Assembly: GCA_001873295.1 (NCBI GenBank)
Contig: MNYW01000092.1
Span: forward strand, 1-43,807
Source of the DNA: Nitrospirae bacterium CG2_30_70_394
Lineage (GTDB): Bacteria > CG2-30-53-67 > CG2-30-70-394
Direction of reading: 5' to 3'
Length of the DNA: 43,807 bases
Below the pieces are notes generated by a model. That model saw only the letters and a list, made by a program, of their open reading frames with translations, did no database searches and had not been told where the DNA came from. Of the stretch, positions 30,669-40,248 are shown in pieces. How positions within the stretch are numbered: the first letter of the stretch is position 1; every line of letters starts with the position of its first letter. A program made the position numbers and the translations under genes.

Positions 30669-30941
30669 CCCGATTCTCCTCCTGCGAAGTCCCCACCACA
30701 GGGAGTGGCACCCATTATTCCGAATGGGGTGGAAAGTTCCACACGATACCAGCATCGTGCCATAGCGCTCCCGCACCGCCGCGCCCACGGCGACGACGGT
30801 TGCCCGCGCACCACGTCCGCCACCGTGCCGCGGGCGGCGGGATGGCGCATGGCGGCGATTCTGTCGCCGTGGTTTCGTTGCACTGGGTGAGCCACACTGG
30901 CCCGGCCAGCGAGGGGAGCCACCCTCCCCACATTCCTGCCC

Positions 30942-32129
30942 ATGGTTGCGATCGATAGTGATTCCGCGCCCGTAGCTACGGCGATCGCGGACCTCCTCGC
31001 CGTGGTTGAACGCCATGGTGGCCGGTTCGATGACCGACTGCGGATCCGCAGTCGCGGAGGCGAGCTCAGCGTCCACATCCAGGTGGAGGGGACGATGGGC
31101 GCACCCGCCCCTAGGATCATCCAGCTCCCCCCCGCGTGTTTGCTGCCCGTGGAGGCCTTTCACCTCACCGTCGCCGGGGACGACATCGTGGTTGTGGACC
31201 ACGATCCCGACCTATCCCCGGCCCGCCAAGGGATCATGCAGGCGGTCGTGGAGGTGTGGAATCTCACCCGCAAGATCCCCCACCACCGCTTCTCGAACCC
31301 CGCCTGGCTTCAGCACGTATCCCCCGCGCTCTATCGCCGGCTGAGCGCAGGACGCCACCCGCCGGCCACCCCCGCCCCGTCGCGCAACGATCCCCTGGTC
31401 GACAACCTGCTCGACACCCGCACCCTCGTCTATCGCCTCGACCCCACCTCCGACCGCCACACCCAGGTGATCATGCCGGTGATTGATTTCCTCAACCACC
31501 ATCCATTCGCGGCGCCATACCTGAGCGAGGCGGACGGGCCACACAACCACGTCCTTGCCGTCCAGGAGTTCTGCCCAGATCCCCAGAGCTGCGAGTGCTA
31601 CGCGCGGTACGGGATCTACGACGGCTACGACACCTTCCTGCACTACGGCTTCGTCGCCCGCGAGACCCCCTTCGTGATCTCGATTCCGCTGCACCTGGAC
31701 CTGCCCCCCCTGGGCAAGCTGACGGTCCACGCCTACAGCGGCCGGGCCCCGGACCAACAACTACCCAAGGCGATCGCGGACCTGGCCTTCTACCTCCCCG
31801 CCTTCACCGTCGACCGGGCGCACCACTCGGCGGAGGTTGGCTATCTGATGATCCCGCAGGGCAACGCCCCGCGCGCCCTACGGCGGGTCTTGGCGGTGAT
31901 CCTCCACGCGATCGAGCCGCGCCTCAACGACGCGAAAATCGCCACCATCGTCGAGGCCATCGAACCTGAAATCCTCGCGCGCAATGTCGAGTTCTACCAA
32001 GACCTCCGGCGCGACCTGGAGGAATACGCCGTCCCGCCGGGGTTTCGTTCGGTCGTCGACGGAGCGCGCGCGATGGCAGACCTCCAGCTTGAGAAACTAC
32101 GGCGCTACCCCTTCTTTGCAGCCCGGTAA
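30942..32129 (+). CDS. SET-domain-like protein (Rubisco LSMT type)
   Basis: 395 residues. MPVIDFLNHHPFA at 178-190 resembles the DxxNH motif of SET lysine methyltransferases of the Rubisco LSMT group. CYARYGIYDGYDTFLHYGFV at 219-238 resembles the following Y-G...YGF block. The C-terminal third (LRRVLAVILHAIEPRLND) could be the helical substrate-binding domain. The N-terminal 150 residues show no clear SET start, so the family is a tentative call. If active it would methylate a protein lysine using SAM. It is divergent from the EF-hand gene and precedes the TPM genes by about 190 bp. Confidence 0.6.
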   Translation: MVAIDSDSAPVATAIADLLAVVERHGGRFDDRLRIRSRGGELSVHIQVEGTMGAPAPRIIQLPPACLLPVEAFHLTVAGDDIVVVDHDPDLSPARQGIMQAVVEVWNLTRKIPHHRFSNPAWLQHVSPALYRRLSAGRHPPATPAPSRNDPLVDNLLDTRTLVYRLDPTSDRHTQVIMPVIDFLNHHPFAAPYLSEADGPHNHVLAVQEFCPDPQSCECYARYGIYDGYDTFLHYGFVARETPFVISIPLHLDLPPLGKLTVHAYSGRAPDQQLPKAIADLAFYLPAFTVDRAHHSAEVGYLMIPQGNAPRALRRVLAVILHAIEPRLNDAKIATIVEAIEPEILARNVEFYQDLRRDLEEYAVPPGFRSVVDGARAMADLQLEKLRRYPFFAAR

Positions 32130-32321
32130 CTGCCAGGTTGTTTGCGCCGGCTTCGCCCTCGTTGGCCGCGCCACGGGCGGAGCGCAATGGGGTCATGGCG
32201 CCTTGGTGTTGTGTCGCCGATCGGGCCGTGCACACTGCGCGGCCACGGCCGCCGGCAAGCTTCGCGCGCGGAGGTCGTGAATGAAGGGGGTGGGAGAGTC
32301 GGACCCCTTCCGGGGGCAACG

Positions 32322-33251
32322 ATGACGATGGCCAACGATCTCTTGCATCCCCGCCAGGGGCGCGCGGGCGCCCCGTCGCGCCGCCATTGGGTCGCACTGC
32401 ATCTTCTCCTCGGCTTGACCCTACTCGCGGTCGGGGTACCGGCGGCGGTGGCGACGGTCGCCATCCCACCGCTCACCGGGCGGGTGGTGGACGCGGCCGC
32501 GATGCTCTCGCCGCGGGCGGAGCAGGCGATCGACCGGGAGCTCGCTCAGTTGGAGCAAAGCGACTCGACCCAGGTGGTGGTCCTCACCCTTGCGACTCTC
32601 GCCGGCGAGGACCTCGAATCTTTTGCCCTGCGTGTGGCCCACGACACCTACCACCTCGGCCAACAGGGCAAGGACAACGGCGTCCTCTTGTTGGTGGTGC
32701 GGGATGACCACCAGATCCGCATCGAGGTCGGCCGCGGCCTCGAGGGGGTCCTCACCGATCTCCTCGCCGGCCGGATCATCGATCGCGTGATGACGCCGCG
32801 CTTTCGCGCCGGGGACTTCGCGGGCGGGATCAAAGCCGGGGTAGAGGCGATCGGCCAGGCGGTGCGCGGCGAGTTCAAGGCGCCCGCGGCGGGTGGCCGC
32901 AGCCACCGCGGGCGCGGCTCCGATGTGCTCTTCGGCCTCCTCTTGCTGCCCGCCATCCTCGGCCGCGGCGGCCTGCTTCTCGGCCTCATCGGCGGCGCGA
33001 TGGTTGGGCCGCTCATGGTCCTGCTCGCCTTCCCCCCCTTCTCTCTCATCAAGGCGGCGGTGGCGGCAGTTGCGTGCGGGCTCCTCGGGGCGGTGGCTGG
33101 CGCCCTGTTCGGGGGGCGGCGCAGCGGGATGGGGTTCGGCTACCCCGGCGCCTTCGGCTCCACCCGGATGGGCGGCGGTTTCGGTGGCTTCGGTGGCTTC
33201 TCGGGCGGCGGCGGCGGCTTTGGCGGTGGCGGCGCCTCGGGGGGGTGGTGA
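32322..33251 (+). CDS. TPM-domain protein with Gly-rich C-terminus (YgcG family)
   Basis: 309 residues from ATG 32322 (MTMANDLL); ATG 32328 is an equal choice and the ribosome site is weak. A signal peptide (LHLLLGLTLLAVGVPAAVA) leads to a TPM domain with VDAAAMLSPRAEQAIDREL, VVVLTLATLAGEDLESFALR, KDNGVLLLVVRDDHQIRIEV and GLEGVLTDLLAGRII. Two membrane helices follow (FGLLLLPAILGRGGLLLGL, and about 245-265). The end is a Gly/Phe-rich tail (GGGFGGFGGFSGGGGG), typical of the family. Relatives are linked to photosystem II repair or membrane homeostasis, but the bacterial role is unclear. The TGA is one base before the next ATG. Confidence 0.9.
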   Translation: MTMANDLLHPRQGRAGAPSRRHWVALHLLLGLTLLAVGVPAAVATVAIPPLTGRVVDAAAMLSPRAEQAIDRELAQLEQSDSTQVVVLTLATLAGEDLESFALRVAHDTYHLGQQGKDNGVLLLVVRDDHQIRIEVGRGLEGVLTDLLAGRIIDRVMTPRFRAGDFAGGIKAGVEAIGQAVRGEFKAPAAGGRSHRGRGSDVLFGLLLLPAILGRGGLLLGLIGGAMVGPLMVLLAFPPFSLIKAAVAAVACGLLGAVAGALFGGRRSGMGFGYPGAFGSTRMGGGFGGFGGFSGGGGGFGGGGASGGW

Positions 33252-33252
33252 G

Positions 33253-33885
33253 ATGGCGACGACTCCCGAGCTCTTGAGCCGTGCCGCCCAGGGACGCATC
33301 GCCGGCGCGGTGGCGGCGGCAGAGCAAGCTACCTCCGGCGAGATTGTGGTCACCGTCGTCCCCGAGTCCAACCCGTACCCGCGCGCCGAGCTCCTCGCGG
33401 CCCTGATCGCCGGGGTGGCCGTTGGCCTCGCCGTCACCCTCGCCACCGGCTCCGAGTCGCTTTTCCGCTTCCTGCCCACGGCGCTCGCCGCCACCGTGGT
33501 CGCCCTCGGTGCCGTCCGCCGCTGGCCGGTCCTCAAGCGTCCGTTTGTCTCCCCGTGGATCCGCAAGGAGGAGGTGCACCAGCGGGCAATCCAGGCCTTC
33601 TTCGACCACCGCCTCTACCAAACCGCCGAGGCCACCGGTGTCCTCCTCTTTCTGTCGCTCTTCGAGCGGCGGGTGGAGCTCCTCGCCGACCAGGGGATCG
33701 ACACGCGCGTCCCCCGCGGGAGCTGGGACGCGATCGTCGCCGAGCTCACCACCGGACTGCGGCGCGGCGTCGTGGTCGAAGCCACGGTGGCGGCGGTGGA
33801 GCAGATCGGCGCCCTCCTCGCCACCCACGCCCCACCGCGCGCCGGCGACACCAACGAACTCCCCGACGGACCGCGGCTCGGGTAG
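33253..33885 (+). CDS. Second TPM-domain protein, partner of the upstream gene
   Basis: 210 residues, starting one base after the previous stop. The N-terminus has AAQGRIAGAVAAAEQATSGEIVVTVV, a TPM-type start. Two helices (LLAALIAGVAVGLAVTLAT and TALAATVVALGAV) follow, then AIQAFFDHRLYQTAEATGVLLFLSLFERRVELLADQGI, typical of the short TPM partner found next to YgcG-type proteins. The pair is commonly co-encoded with a LemA protein, which is absent here. A stem-loop covers the stop codon. Confidence 0.88.
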   Translation: MATTPELLSRAAQGRIAGAVAAAEQATSGEIVVTVVPESNPYPRAELLAALIAGVAVGLAVTLATGSESLFRFLPTALAATVVALGAVRRWPVLKRPFVSPWIRKEEVHQRAIQAFFDHRLYQTAEATGVLLFLSLFERRVELLADQGIDTRVPRGSWDAIVAELTTGLRRGVVVEATVAAVEQIGALLATHAPPRAGDTNELPDGPRLG

Positions 33886-33915
33886 CCCGAAGGGAGCGGC
33901 AGGTTCCCTTCGGGC
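33885..33915 (+). terminator. Terminator-like hairpin at the end of the TPM pair
   Basis: GCCCGAAGGGA pairs with TCCCTTCGGGC across a 9 base loop; one more A-T pair extends it, so the stem includes part of the TAG stop. No U-run follows; repeat R3 begins at its last base instead. Confidence 0.6.
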
Positions 33916-34096
33916 TCGGAGCCTGTCGGACTTTGTCCCGATCGATTGCAGCGCGCGGACCCATGCTCGGATCGTGAGCCAGGGCGCGTGCGCCCTTCTT
34001 CGTCGCCTCGCCCCACGTAGCTCTACGAACGGGTCGATCCGGACTCGCGCTCGCTTCTCCTCGGCACACGATCGACCAAGTCGGACAGGCTCCGAG
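33915..34096. repeat. Family A palindromic-ended repeat, copy R3
   Basis: The left end is CTCGGAGCCTGTCGGACTTT. The right end reverse complemented is CTCGGAGCCTGTCCGACTTG. Length is 182 bp. The interior matches R1 well (GCTCTACGAA, GGGTCGATCC, CTTCTTCGTCGC). The minus strand is open in the same reading as the prmC insert for its central part (ASPDRPVRRAT versus [11 protein letters not shown]), although it lies between genes. Confidence 0.9.
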
Positions 34097-34338
34097 ACCC
34101 CACGGTGCGGGACATGCCGTACCGCCGGCGGGTGGGCGCCCGTCCACGTTCCACGAGGAAAGACGCCACCCGGAACCGCATCGGGTCACGACAGGGGGCG
34201 CGTGCGCCCGCCATCCACGGGGTGGCCGAGAGGATCCGGGCCACCATGCCGGCCGGTGGATCTGGGCCCCATGGTTGCACCGCGCCGGTCAGGCGGAGGT
34301 CAACCCGCCGGGCGCTGCGTCCCGCGCCCCTGCTGATC

Positions 34339-34572
34339 TCACGCAGGCAGGCGGAGGAACTCCTTCATCGTCCGCATGAGGGTGGCAAAGTGGTCCGGGT
34401 TGCCGAGGTTGAGGCGGTACTCGTTGATCACGATCACCCGCTGTGCCTCCCATTCTTTCCAGCAGGCGGCACAGGTGTGGGCGAGGAGCTTCGTGCCGAG
34501 GGCGCCGCCGAAGTCGCAGGTGGTCATTGGCGCGGCGCTCTGGCCGCAACGGCTACAGGTGATGGTGGACAT
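34339..34572 (-). CDS. Small YggX-like protein with added zinc-ribbon cysteines
   Basis: 77 residues from ATG 34572. The C-terminal part WEAQRVIVINEYRLNLGNPD and MRTMKEFLRL follows the Fe(II)-trafficking protein YggX (PF04362) pattern, as does GALGTKL. Unlike E. coli YggX it has four extra cysteines in two pairs, CSRCG at the start and CAACW in the middle, able to bind zinc or a cluster. YggX protects iron-sulfur proteins from oxidation; whether this variant does so is unknown. It is downstream of the HicB-like gene. Confidence 0.75.
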   Translation of the reverse strand: MSTITCSRCGQSAAPMTTCDFGGALGTKLLAHTCAACWKEWEAQRVIVINEYRLNLGNPDHFATLMRTMKEFLRLPA

Positions 34573-34688
34573 GGAGAGTCGCCTGGCTCCAGGGGGGAGG
34601 GGATGCGGAGGGGTGGGCCGCGACTGCGGCCGGTGATCGGTTTGGGGGAGAGGGCCTCGTCGAGCTCCGAAGGCTCCTAGTCTCTCTC

Positions 34689-34901
34689 TCACAACGGCCG
34701 CACATGGCGGTAGAGGGGCTCGGGGAGAGGTTCGCCGGCGTGCCGTTGCTGGTTGGCGAGCGCGCTCACCTTGGTGAGGAGGGCGTCGATCGCCGCGTCG
34801 TAGGTGGCGCCGGTGGCCTCGACCGCGTCGAGCTCGGTGGCGACGGCAACGAACTGGGCGCCGCGTTGTTCGACGTCGAAGTGGTAAGCGGGCAGGGCCA
34901 T
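34689..34901 (-). CDS. Small HicB-like protein
   Basis: 70 residues from ATG 34901 (MALPAYHFDVEQRG). The layout FDVEQRGAQFVAVATELD-AVEATGATYDAAI-DALLTKVSAL resembles the single-domain HicB/UPF0150 fold: two strands, a short strand, then a helix. No HicA partner is beside it and no DNA-binding tail is present. A TTG start at 34961 would add 20 residues overlapping the GGDEF gene end; I prefer the ATG. It follows the GGDEF gene by about 50 bp. Family assignment is tentative. Confidence 0.5.
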   Translation of the reverse strand: MALPAYHFDVEQRGAQFVAVATELDAVEATGATYDAAIDALLTKVSALANQQRHAGEPLPEPLYRHVRPL

Positions 34902-34950
34902 CCACACCCCCAAGGAGAGGGAGCCATTCAACCAGAGGGGTGGGGACCCA

Positions 34951-36540
34951 TCAAGCGCCAAGCGCCTCGTGGGCGAGGGTCAGCGGGGTGTTGATCAGGA
35001 CGGCCAGGCGCGCGGTAGGGGAGGCGCCGTCCACCGCGGGAATCTCGGTCAGGTCGGTGGCGCCGGCGGTGGCGGTGACCCCGTGGATCCCGTGGGCGAT
35101 GGCGTCGGCCACCGCCTCGGAGCGGTTGCCGTCGGTGACCAGCACGATGTCCTCGCCACACTCCTCGATGCGCGCCTCGGGGAAGAGGTCACGGAGTTGC
35201 TCCCACAAGATCGCCATCTCACCTGCGCCGGGGGCGACCGCGGCCACGGTGGTGGGCTCATTGCGCTCCAGACGGCCGCGCACCGCATCGAGAAAGCTCG
35301 CCGCCACCCCAGGCGGTAGCGGCGCGCTGAAGGCGTCGTCGCAATAGGTGGTGATCCGATCGCCCCCCTCCTCCTTCGCCCGGTAGAGGGCAAGGTCGGC
35401 ACAGCGCACCACCGCGCGGCCGCACACGTTGGCGTCCGCCACTCCGAGGCTGGCGGTGATCCGCACCATCGTGCCGGTGTCGCTGGCCACCGCGACGTTG
35501 CGGATCGCATCGCGCACCACCTCCGCCACATGGGCCGCGCCGGGGGCGTCCGTGTCGGTGAGCAATAAGAGGAACTCGTCGCCACCCAGGCGGTAGGCGC
35601 GGTCGTTCTCGCGGCATCGTGCGCCGAACACCGCCGCCACCGCGCGTAAGAGCGCGTCGCCGGTGGCATGGCCGTGGGTGTCGTTGACCGCCTTGAAGCC
35701 GTCGAGATCTAGGTAGATCGCCACCACCGTCTGGTTCGTCGCTCTTGTGTAACGGGTGCGCTGATTGGCGGCGAGGGCGTGGCCGAGGTCGCGGTCGAAG
35801 AGGGCGCGGCCGGCAAGACCGGTGAGGGCGTCGATCCCCGCCGCCGCCGCCTCCTCCTTCAAGCGGCGGATCGCCGCCACCAAGGGGCTGCCGCCGTCGC
35901 CGGTCGCGATCTGCTCCAGCTTCTCCACCACCTCGGTGAGCTCCATGGTCACCTCCATGAGCTCGCCACGGAGCGCCACACCCTCGAGGGCGAGGACCGT
36001 CTCCATCTCCAGCCGCGCCGCGGTGGTCATGCGTGGCAAGAGGGTCCGCTCCGTCTCCTCAATTTGCGCGAGCCGCTGGTTCAGCTCCGCCTCGCGCCGT
36101 TGTAAGGCAACCTCGCGCTCGGCAAGTTGGCGCTGTTCGGCGGCGAGCTGGGCCGCGAGCTCGTGGTACAGGTTGGTGACCACCGTCCGCCCCTGCTCGG
36201 CCCCCGCCTCCAAGGCGATCCGCTCGACGGACCAGGCGCGTGCCTGGCTCTCCAGCTCCGCCACCATTCCGGCAAGTCGCTTCACCTCCCGCTCCAGCTC
36301 CGGCGCCGGTCGCGCGTCGCCGTGGGGTGGCGGCAGGCCGATGCTCGCGCGAAAGAGGTCGGCGAGGCGGTCGCGGTTGCGCTGGTGGGGAGGCACCGCC
36401 TCCAGAAAGTGGCGGTAGACGCGACCGAAGAGTTGCAGGTAGTGGGCGGTCGCCGGCAGGTCGTGGTCGGCGAGGATCGCGTGGGCGAGCTCGGCGAGCT
36501 CGGCGGAGCGGTCGGCAGGGGAGGGGAGACGCGAAGCCAT
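34951..36540 (-). CDS. Diguanylate cyclase (GGDEF protein) with coiled-coil N-terminus
   Basis: 529 residues, cytosolic. Residues 15-75 form a small helical domain. Residues about 80-230 are coiled coil (ELEREVKRLAGMVAELESQ, QLAEREVALQRREAELNQRL). The cyclase spans about 235-390: DALTGLAGR, LDLDGFKAVNDTHGHATGD and the active GGDEF at 319-323. The product-inhibition site RxxD (RENDR) is at the correct distance before it. A further domain of about 140 residues at the C-terminus is not recognised. It should make c-di-GMP and be feedback-inhibited. It follows the HAD remnant by 7 bp, with AGGGGG before the ATG. Confidence 0.93.
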   Translation of the reverse strand: MASRLPSPADRSAELAELAHAILADHDLPATAHYLQLFGRVYRHFLEAVPPHQRNRDRLADLFRASIGLPPPHGDARPAPELEREVKRLAGMVAELESQARAWSVERIALEAGAEQGRTVVTNLYHELAAQLAAEQRQLAEREVALQRREAELNQRLAQIEETERTLLPRMTTAARLEMETVLALEGVALRGELMEVTMELTEVVEKLEQIATGDGGSPLVAAIRRLKEEAAAAGIDALTGLAGRALFDRDLGHALAANQRTRYTRATNQTVVAIYLDLDGFKAVNDTHGHATGDALLRAVAAVFGARCRENDRAYRLGGDEFLLLLTDTDAPGAAHVAEVVRDAIRNVAVASDTGTMVRITASLGVADANVCGRAVVRCADLALYRAKEEGGDRITTYCDDAFSAPLPPGVAASFLDAVRGRLERNEPTTVAAVAPGAGEMAILWEQLRDLFPEARIEECGEDIVLVTDGNRSEAVADAIAHGIHGVTATAGATDLTEIPAVDGASPTARLAVLINTPLTLAHEALGA

Positions 36541-36547
36541 GGCCCCC

Positions 36548-36865
36548 TTATCGACCGCCGCCGTGACCGCGCAAGACGACGGGGAGCAGGCCGGCGAAGG
36601 CGGAAGGCCGCGCCGGCTGGCTCGCCGTCAGCTCGGCGGCGGTGCAGCCGCCGGGGGTCACCGCGCAGGTGGCGATCCCCGCGGCGCGTCCCATCGCGAT
36701 GTCGTATGGGGTGTCGCCCACCGCCACCACGCAAGCCGGGGCGACACCGGTAACAGCGAGGAGCTCCTCCACCCTGTCCGGGAACGGTTGTGGACGAGCG
36801 ACAGCGTCACCGCACCCCAGCGCCGCGAAGGTCGCCCCCAGGCGCTCCTCGGCAAGAAGCTGGTC
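36548..36865 (-). pseudogene. 5'-truncated HAD phosphatase (phosphoglycolate phosphatase type)
   Basis: Only the C-terminal half remains: LAEERLGATFAALG, VARPQPFPDRVEELL, then VAVGDTPYDIAMGRAAGIATCAVTPGG, the last HAD motifs with the GDxxxD acidic pair. The N-terminal DxDGT motif and cap domain are missing. Reading upstream, the frame enters repeat R4, meets TAG and has no ATG or GTG ahead of the conserved part, so no normal start exists. A GTG at 36772 is the first usable codon. R4 lies exactly where the lost part should be, between the remnant and accC, so repeat insertion with deletion is the likely cause. Confidence 0.82.
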
Positions 36866-37010
36866 GGACTTTGTCGGTCGTGGCGAGAAAAAGCGGGCTC
36901 GAGTCTAAATCCGCACCGTTCGTCACTGCGTGGGCCAGGGAACGCAAACGCCGCCCGATCCGGGGAGCGCATCGCAACTTCGCAGTTGATCGACAAAGCC
37001 CGACCGACCC

Positions 37011-37014
<4 letters not shown>
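36855..37014. repeat. Family A palindromic-ended repeat, copy R4, between accC and the HAD remnant
   Basis: The left end is GAAGCTGGTCGGACTTTGTC. The right end reverse complemented is CTAGGGGTCGGTCGGGCTTT. About 160 bp. The right-end CTAG contains the TAG stop of accC, as R2 does with gltD. The interior shares GTGGGCCAGG with R1 but is otherwise diverged. Confidence 0.85.
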
Positions 37015-38348
<1,334 letters not shown>

Positions 38349-38427
38349 CGGTGGAGTCCGTCGGCCGTAGGGAGGGGAGGCGTTCGCGACTAGGTTCCGG
38401 GTCAGGACTGCCCTGGGCCTAGCGCGG

Positions 38428-38925
38428 TTAGGTCTCAATCACGAAGAGCGGCTCGCCGAACTCTACCGGGGTCGCATCTTCCAGCAGGACCTTTACGATC
38501 CGGCACCCCTTCTCCGCCTCCACCTCGTTCATCAGTTTCATCGCCTCAATGACGCAGAGGGTCTGGCCTGCCTTCACCTGGTCGCCCTCCGCCACGTACG
38601 GCGGGGCGTCGGGAGCGGGCGCACGGTAGAAGGTGCCGACGATTGGGGAGGTGATCACCTCCTGCCCCTTCTGCAGACCCCCCTCCGCGGCCGGCGGCGC
38701 GGCGGCCGGTGCGTTCGCCACCACCGCGGCCACCGGCGCGGCCACCGCCGGGACGGCTCCCTGGGCGGCCACGGCGGGCGGCGTGCGACCGAAACGGCGC
38801 AGGCGCACGCGGGTGCCGGAGCGCTCCACCTCCAGCTCCTCCACGTCGGTGCGCGACAGGATGCGGATCAGATCGCGAATGTCCTTGTTCGTCAGACCGA
38901 GGTGTGTGGGCTTGTCGTTGGCCAT
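38428..38925 (-). CDS. accB: Biotin carboxyl carrier protein of acetyl-CoA carboxylase
   Basis: 165 residues from ATG 38925 ([11 protein letters not shown]), with GGGGAG upstream. A helical N-terminal part is followed by an Ala/Pro/Val linker (about 55-95). The biotinyl domain has [11 protein letters not shown], the thumb-containing region [16 protein letters not shown] and the biotin site EAMKLMNE. The N-terminus does not start exactly like E. coli AccB (MDIRKIKKLIE), but [20 protein letters not shown] is equivalent. It lies 23 bp downstream of aroQ, with accC next, the common aroQ-accB-accC order. Confidence 0.97.
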   Translation of the reverse strand: MANDKPTHLGLTNKDIRDLIRILSRTDVEELEVERSGTRVRLRRFGRTPPAVAAQGAVPAVAAPVAAVVANAPAAAPPAAEGGLQKGQEVITSPIVGTFYRAPAPDAPPYVAEGDQVKAGQTLCVIEAMKLMNEVEAEKGCRIVKVLLEDATPVEFGEPLFVIET

Positions 38926-38948
38926 GGTCTCCCCGGGAAAGGGTGGAA

Positions 38949-39389
38949 TCACGCCTCGCCGCGCAGACGGCGCACCAGTCCATCGAGGGCGAGAAGGTAG
39001 CTGTCCGCGCCGAGGCCCGTGATGACACCGGCAGCAATGTCCGAGAGGTACGAGCGGTGGCGGAAGGGGTCGCGGGCGAAGACGTTGGAGAGATGCACCT
39101 CGATGAACGGCCGGTCGATCGCCAGCAGCGCGTCACGGACCGCGACGCTCGTGTGGGTGTAGGCGGCCGCGTTGATCAACAACCCGTCGCCGCCTCCCGC
39201 CGCGTGGATCGCCTCCACCAGGGCCCCCTCGCCGTTGTACTGGCCGCACACCAGCGCCACCCCCAACGCGGCGGCCCGCTCGCCGAGGCGCTGGTCGATC
39301 TGCGCCAGGGTGAGGCGGCCATAGCGCTCCGGCTCGCGCTGCCCCAACAGGTCGAGGTTCGGACCGTGCAGGCAATAGATGGTGGTCAC
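38949..39389 (-). CDS. aroQ: Type II 3-dehydroquinate dehydratase
   Basis: 146 residues; dehydrates 3-dehydroquinate in the shikimate pathway. The start is GTG 39389 ([16 protein letters not shown]), overlapping the upstream TPR stop as GTGA. The catalytic Tyr is in [27 protein letters not shown] and [17 protein letters not shown] hold substrate-binding Asn and His. [20 protein letters not shown] is the HLS...R signature. The usual INPAAYTHTS has Ala in place of Pro. It is upstream of accB and accC. Confidence 0.95.
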   Translation of the reverse strand: MTTIYCLHGPNLDLLGQREPERYGRLTLAQIDQRLGERAAALGVALVCGQYNGEGALVEAIHAAGGGDGLLINAAAYTHTSVAVRDALLAIDRPFIEVHLSNVFARDPFRHRSYLSDIAAGVITGLGADSYLLALDGLVRRLRGEA

Positions 39390-39910
39390 GACTGCGGCTC
39401 CTGCTCCAAGGCGGTGATGCGCGCAGTCAGCACCGAGTCCCCCGGGTTGCGGCGCAGGAGGGTGCGGTAGATGGCGATCGCCTTGGCGCGGTGGCCCTGG
39501 CTCGCGTAGAGCTGCGCCATGGTGGGGTTGACGAAGGGGTCGTCGCCCGGCGCGGCCGGCCGCGGCGGGGTGGCGGGCGGCTCGCTGGCCACCAGCCCCA
39601 GCAAACGGTGGGCCGCGAAGAGGTTGGCCGGACAGGCGGCGATCACCGCCCGGTAGGCTCCGATTGCCTCCGCCGTGTGCCCCTCGTGCTCGGCGAGCTT
39701 TCCGAGGGTGAGGTGGAGCTGGTAGTAGCCGGGCTTGGCCCGCAGCCCCGCCTCGGCGATCGCCCGCGCCGCCGCGGTCTCGCCGGCCGCCAGCCACCGC
39801 TCGGCAAGGGGGTACTCCAGGTGGAGGTCGGGGCGCCGCGCGTGGAGCTGTTCCAGGGCCAGCAGCACCTCGCCGTCGGACGACGCGGGGGCGGTCGCCA
39901 TGGCGCTCAC
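39386..39910 (-). CDS. Tetratricopeptide-repeat protein
   Basis: 174 residues with a GTG start at 39910 that overlaps the preceding stop (GTGA). At least three TPR-like helical pairs are seen: [43 protein letters not shown] and [29 protein letters not shown] Pro-rich linker at about 110-125 separates the last. There is no signal peptide or membrane helix. A cytosolic scaffold role is likely; the partner is unknown. It is coupled to aroQ and to the small gene before it, an arrangement I know from some delta-proteobacterial genomes only loosely. Confidence 0.88.
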   Translation of the reverse strand: MSAMATAPASSDGEVLLALEQLHARRPDLHLEYPLAERWLAAGETAAARAIAEAGLRAKPGYYQLHLTLGKLAEHEGHTAEAIGAYRAVIAACPANLFAAHRLLGLVASEPPATPPRPAAPGDDPFVNPTMAQLYASQGHRAKAIAIYRTLLRRNPGDSVLTARITALEQEPQS

Positions 39911-40248
39911 CCGGGAAGGTCTCCGCGGCGCGCCAGCTCCGGGTCACGCTCCCACGGCTGGCGCGGATTGCGATGGACCACCACCTGCCCGCCGGTCACC
40001 TCCGTAAATCCGTGGATGAAACCGGCCGCCTGCTGACGCTGAAAAAAATCGCGGAGCCACGCCAGGCCGTCGGTCGACCCCTTGCCGATGCGCATCCACG
40101 GCGCCGGCTTGAGGGTGAGATCCGCCTCCGCCGCCTTCACCAAAAAGGTGGGAAGGTGCACCTCGCAGTGGTTCAAATCGCCGCCGCGCAGGGTAACCAG
40201 GCTCTGGCGGCCCTGGACGTCGACGACTTCAAACTGGTGGTTAACCAT
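39907..40248 (-). CDS. Small conserved-looking cytosolic protein, unknown
   Basis: 113 residues from ATG 40248 ([20 protein letters not shown]). It has an alternating strand pattern at the start and a helix ([21 protein letters not shown]), then [19 protein letters not shown]. No cysteines of note, no signal and no known motif. Coupling by GTGA to the TPR gene and its regular secondary structure make it likely real. The longer frame to 41169 in the track is non-coding repeat region. Function unknown. Confidence 0.7.
   Translation of the reverse strand: MVNHQFEVVDVQGRQSLVTLRGGDLNHCEVHLPTFLVKAAEADLTLKPAPWMRIGKGSTDGLAWLRDFFQRQQAAGFIHGFTEVTGGQVVVHRNPRQPWERDPELARRGDLPG

Noticed and set aside
36540-36996. 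112-codon frame starting MSINCEVAMRSPD as a gene
   Set aside because: It reads out of frame with the HAD motifs and begins inside repeat R4.
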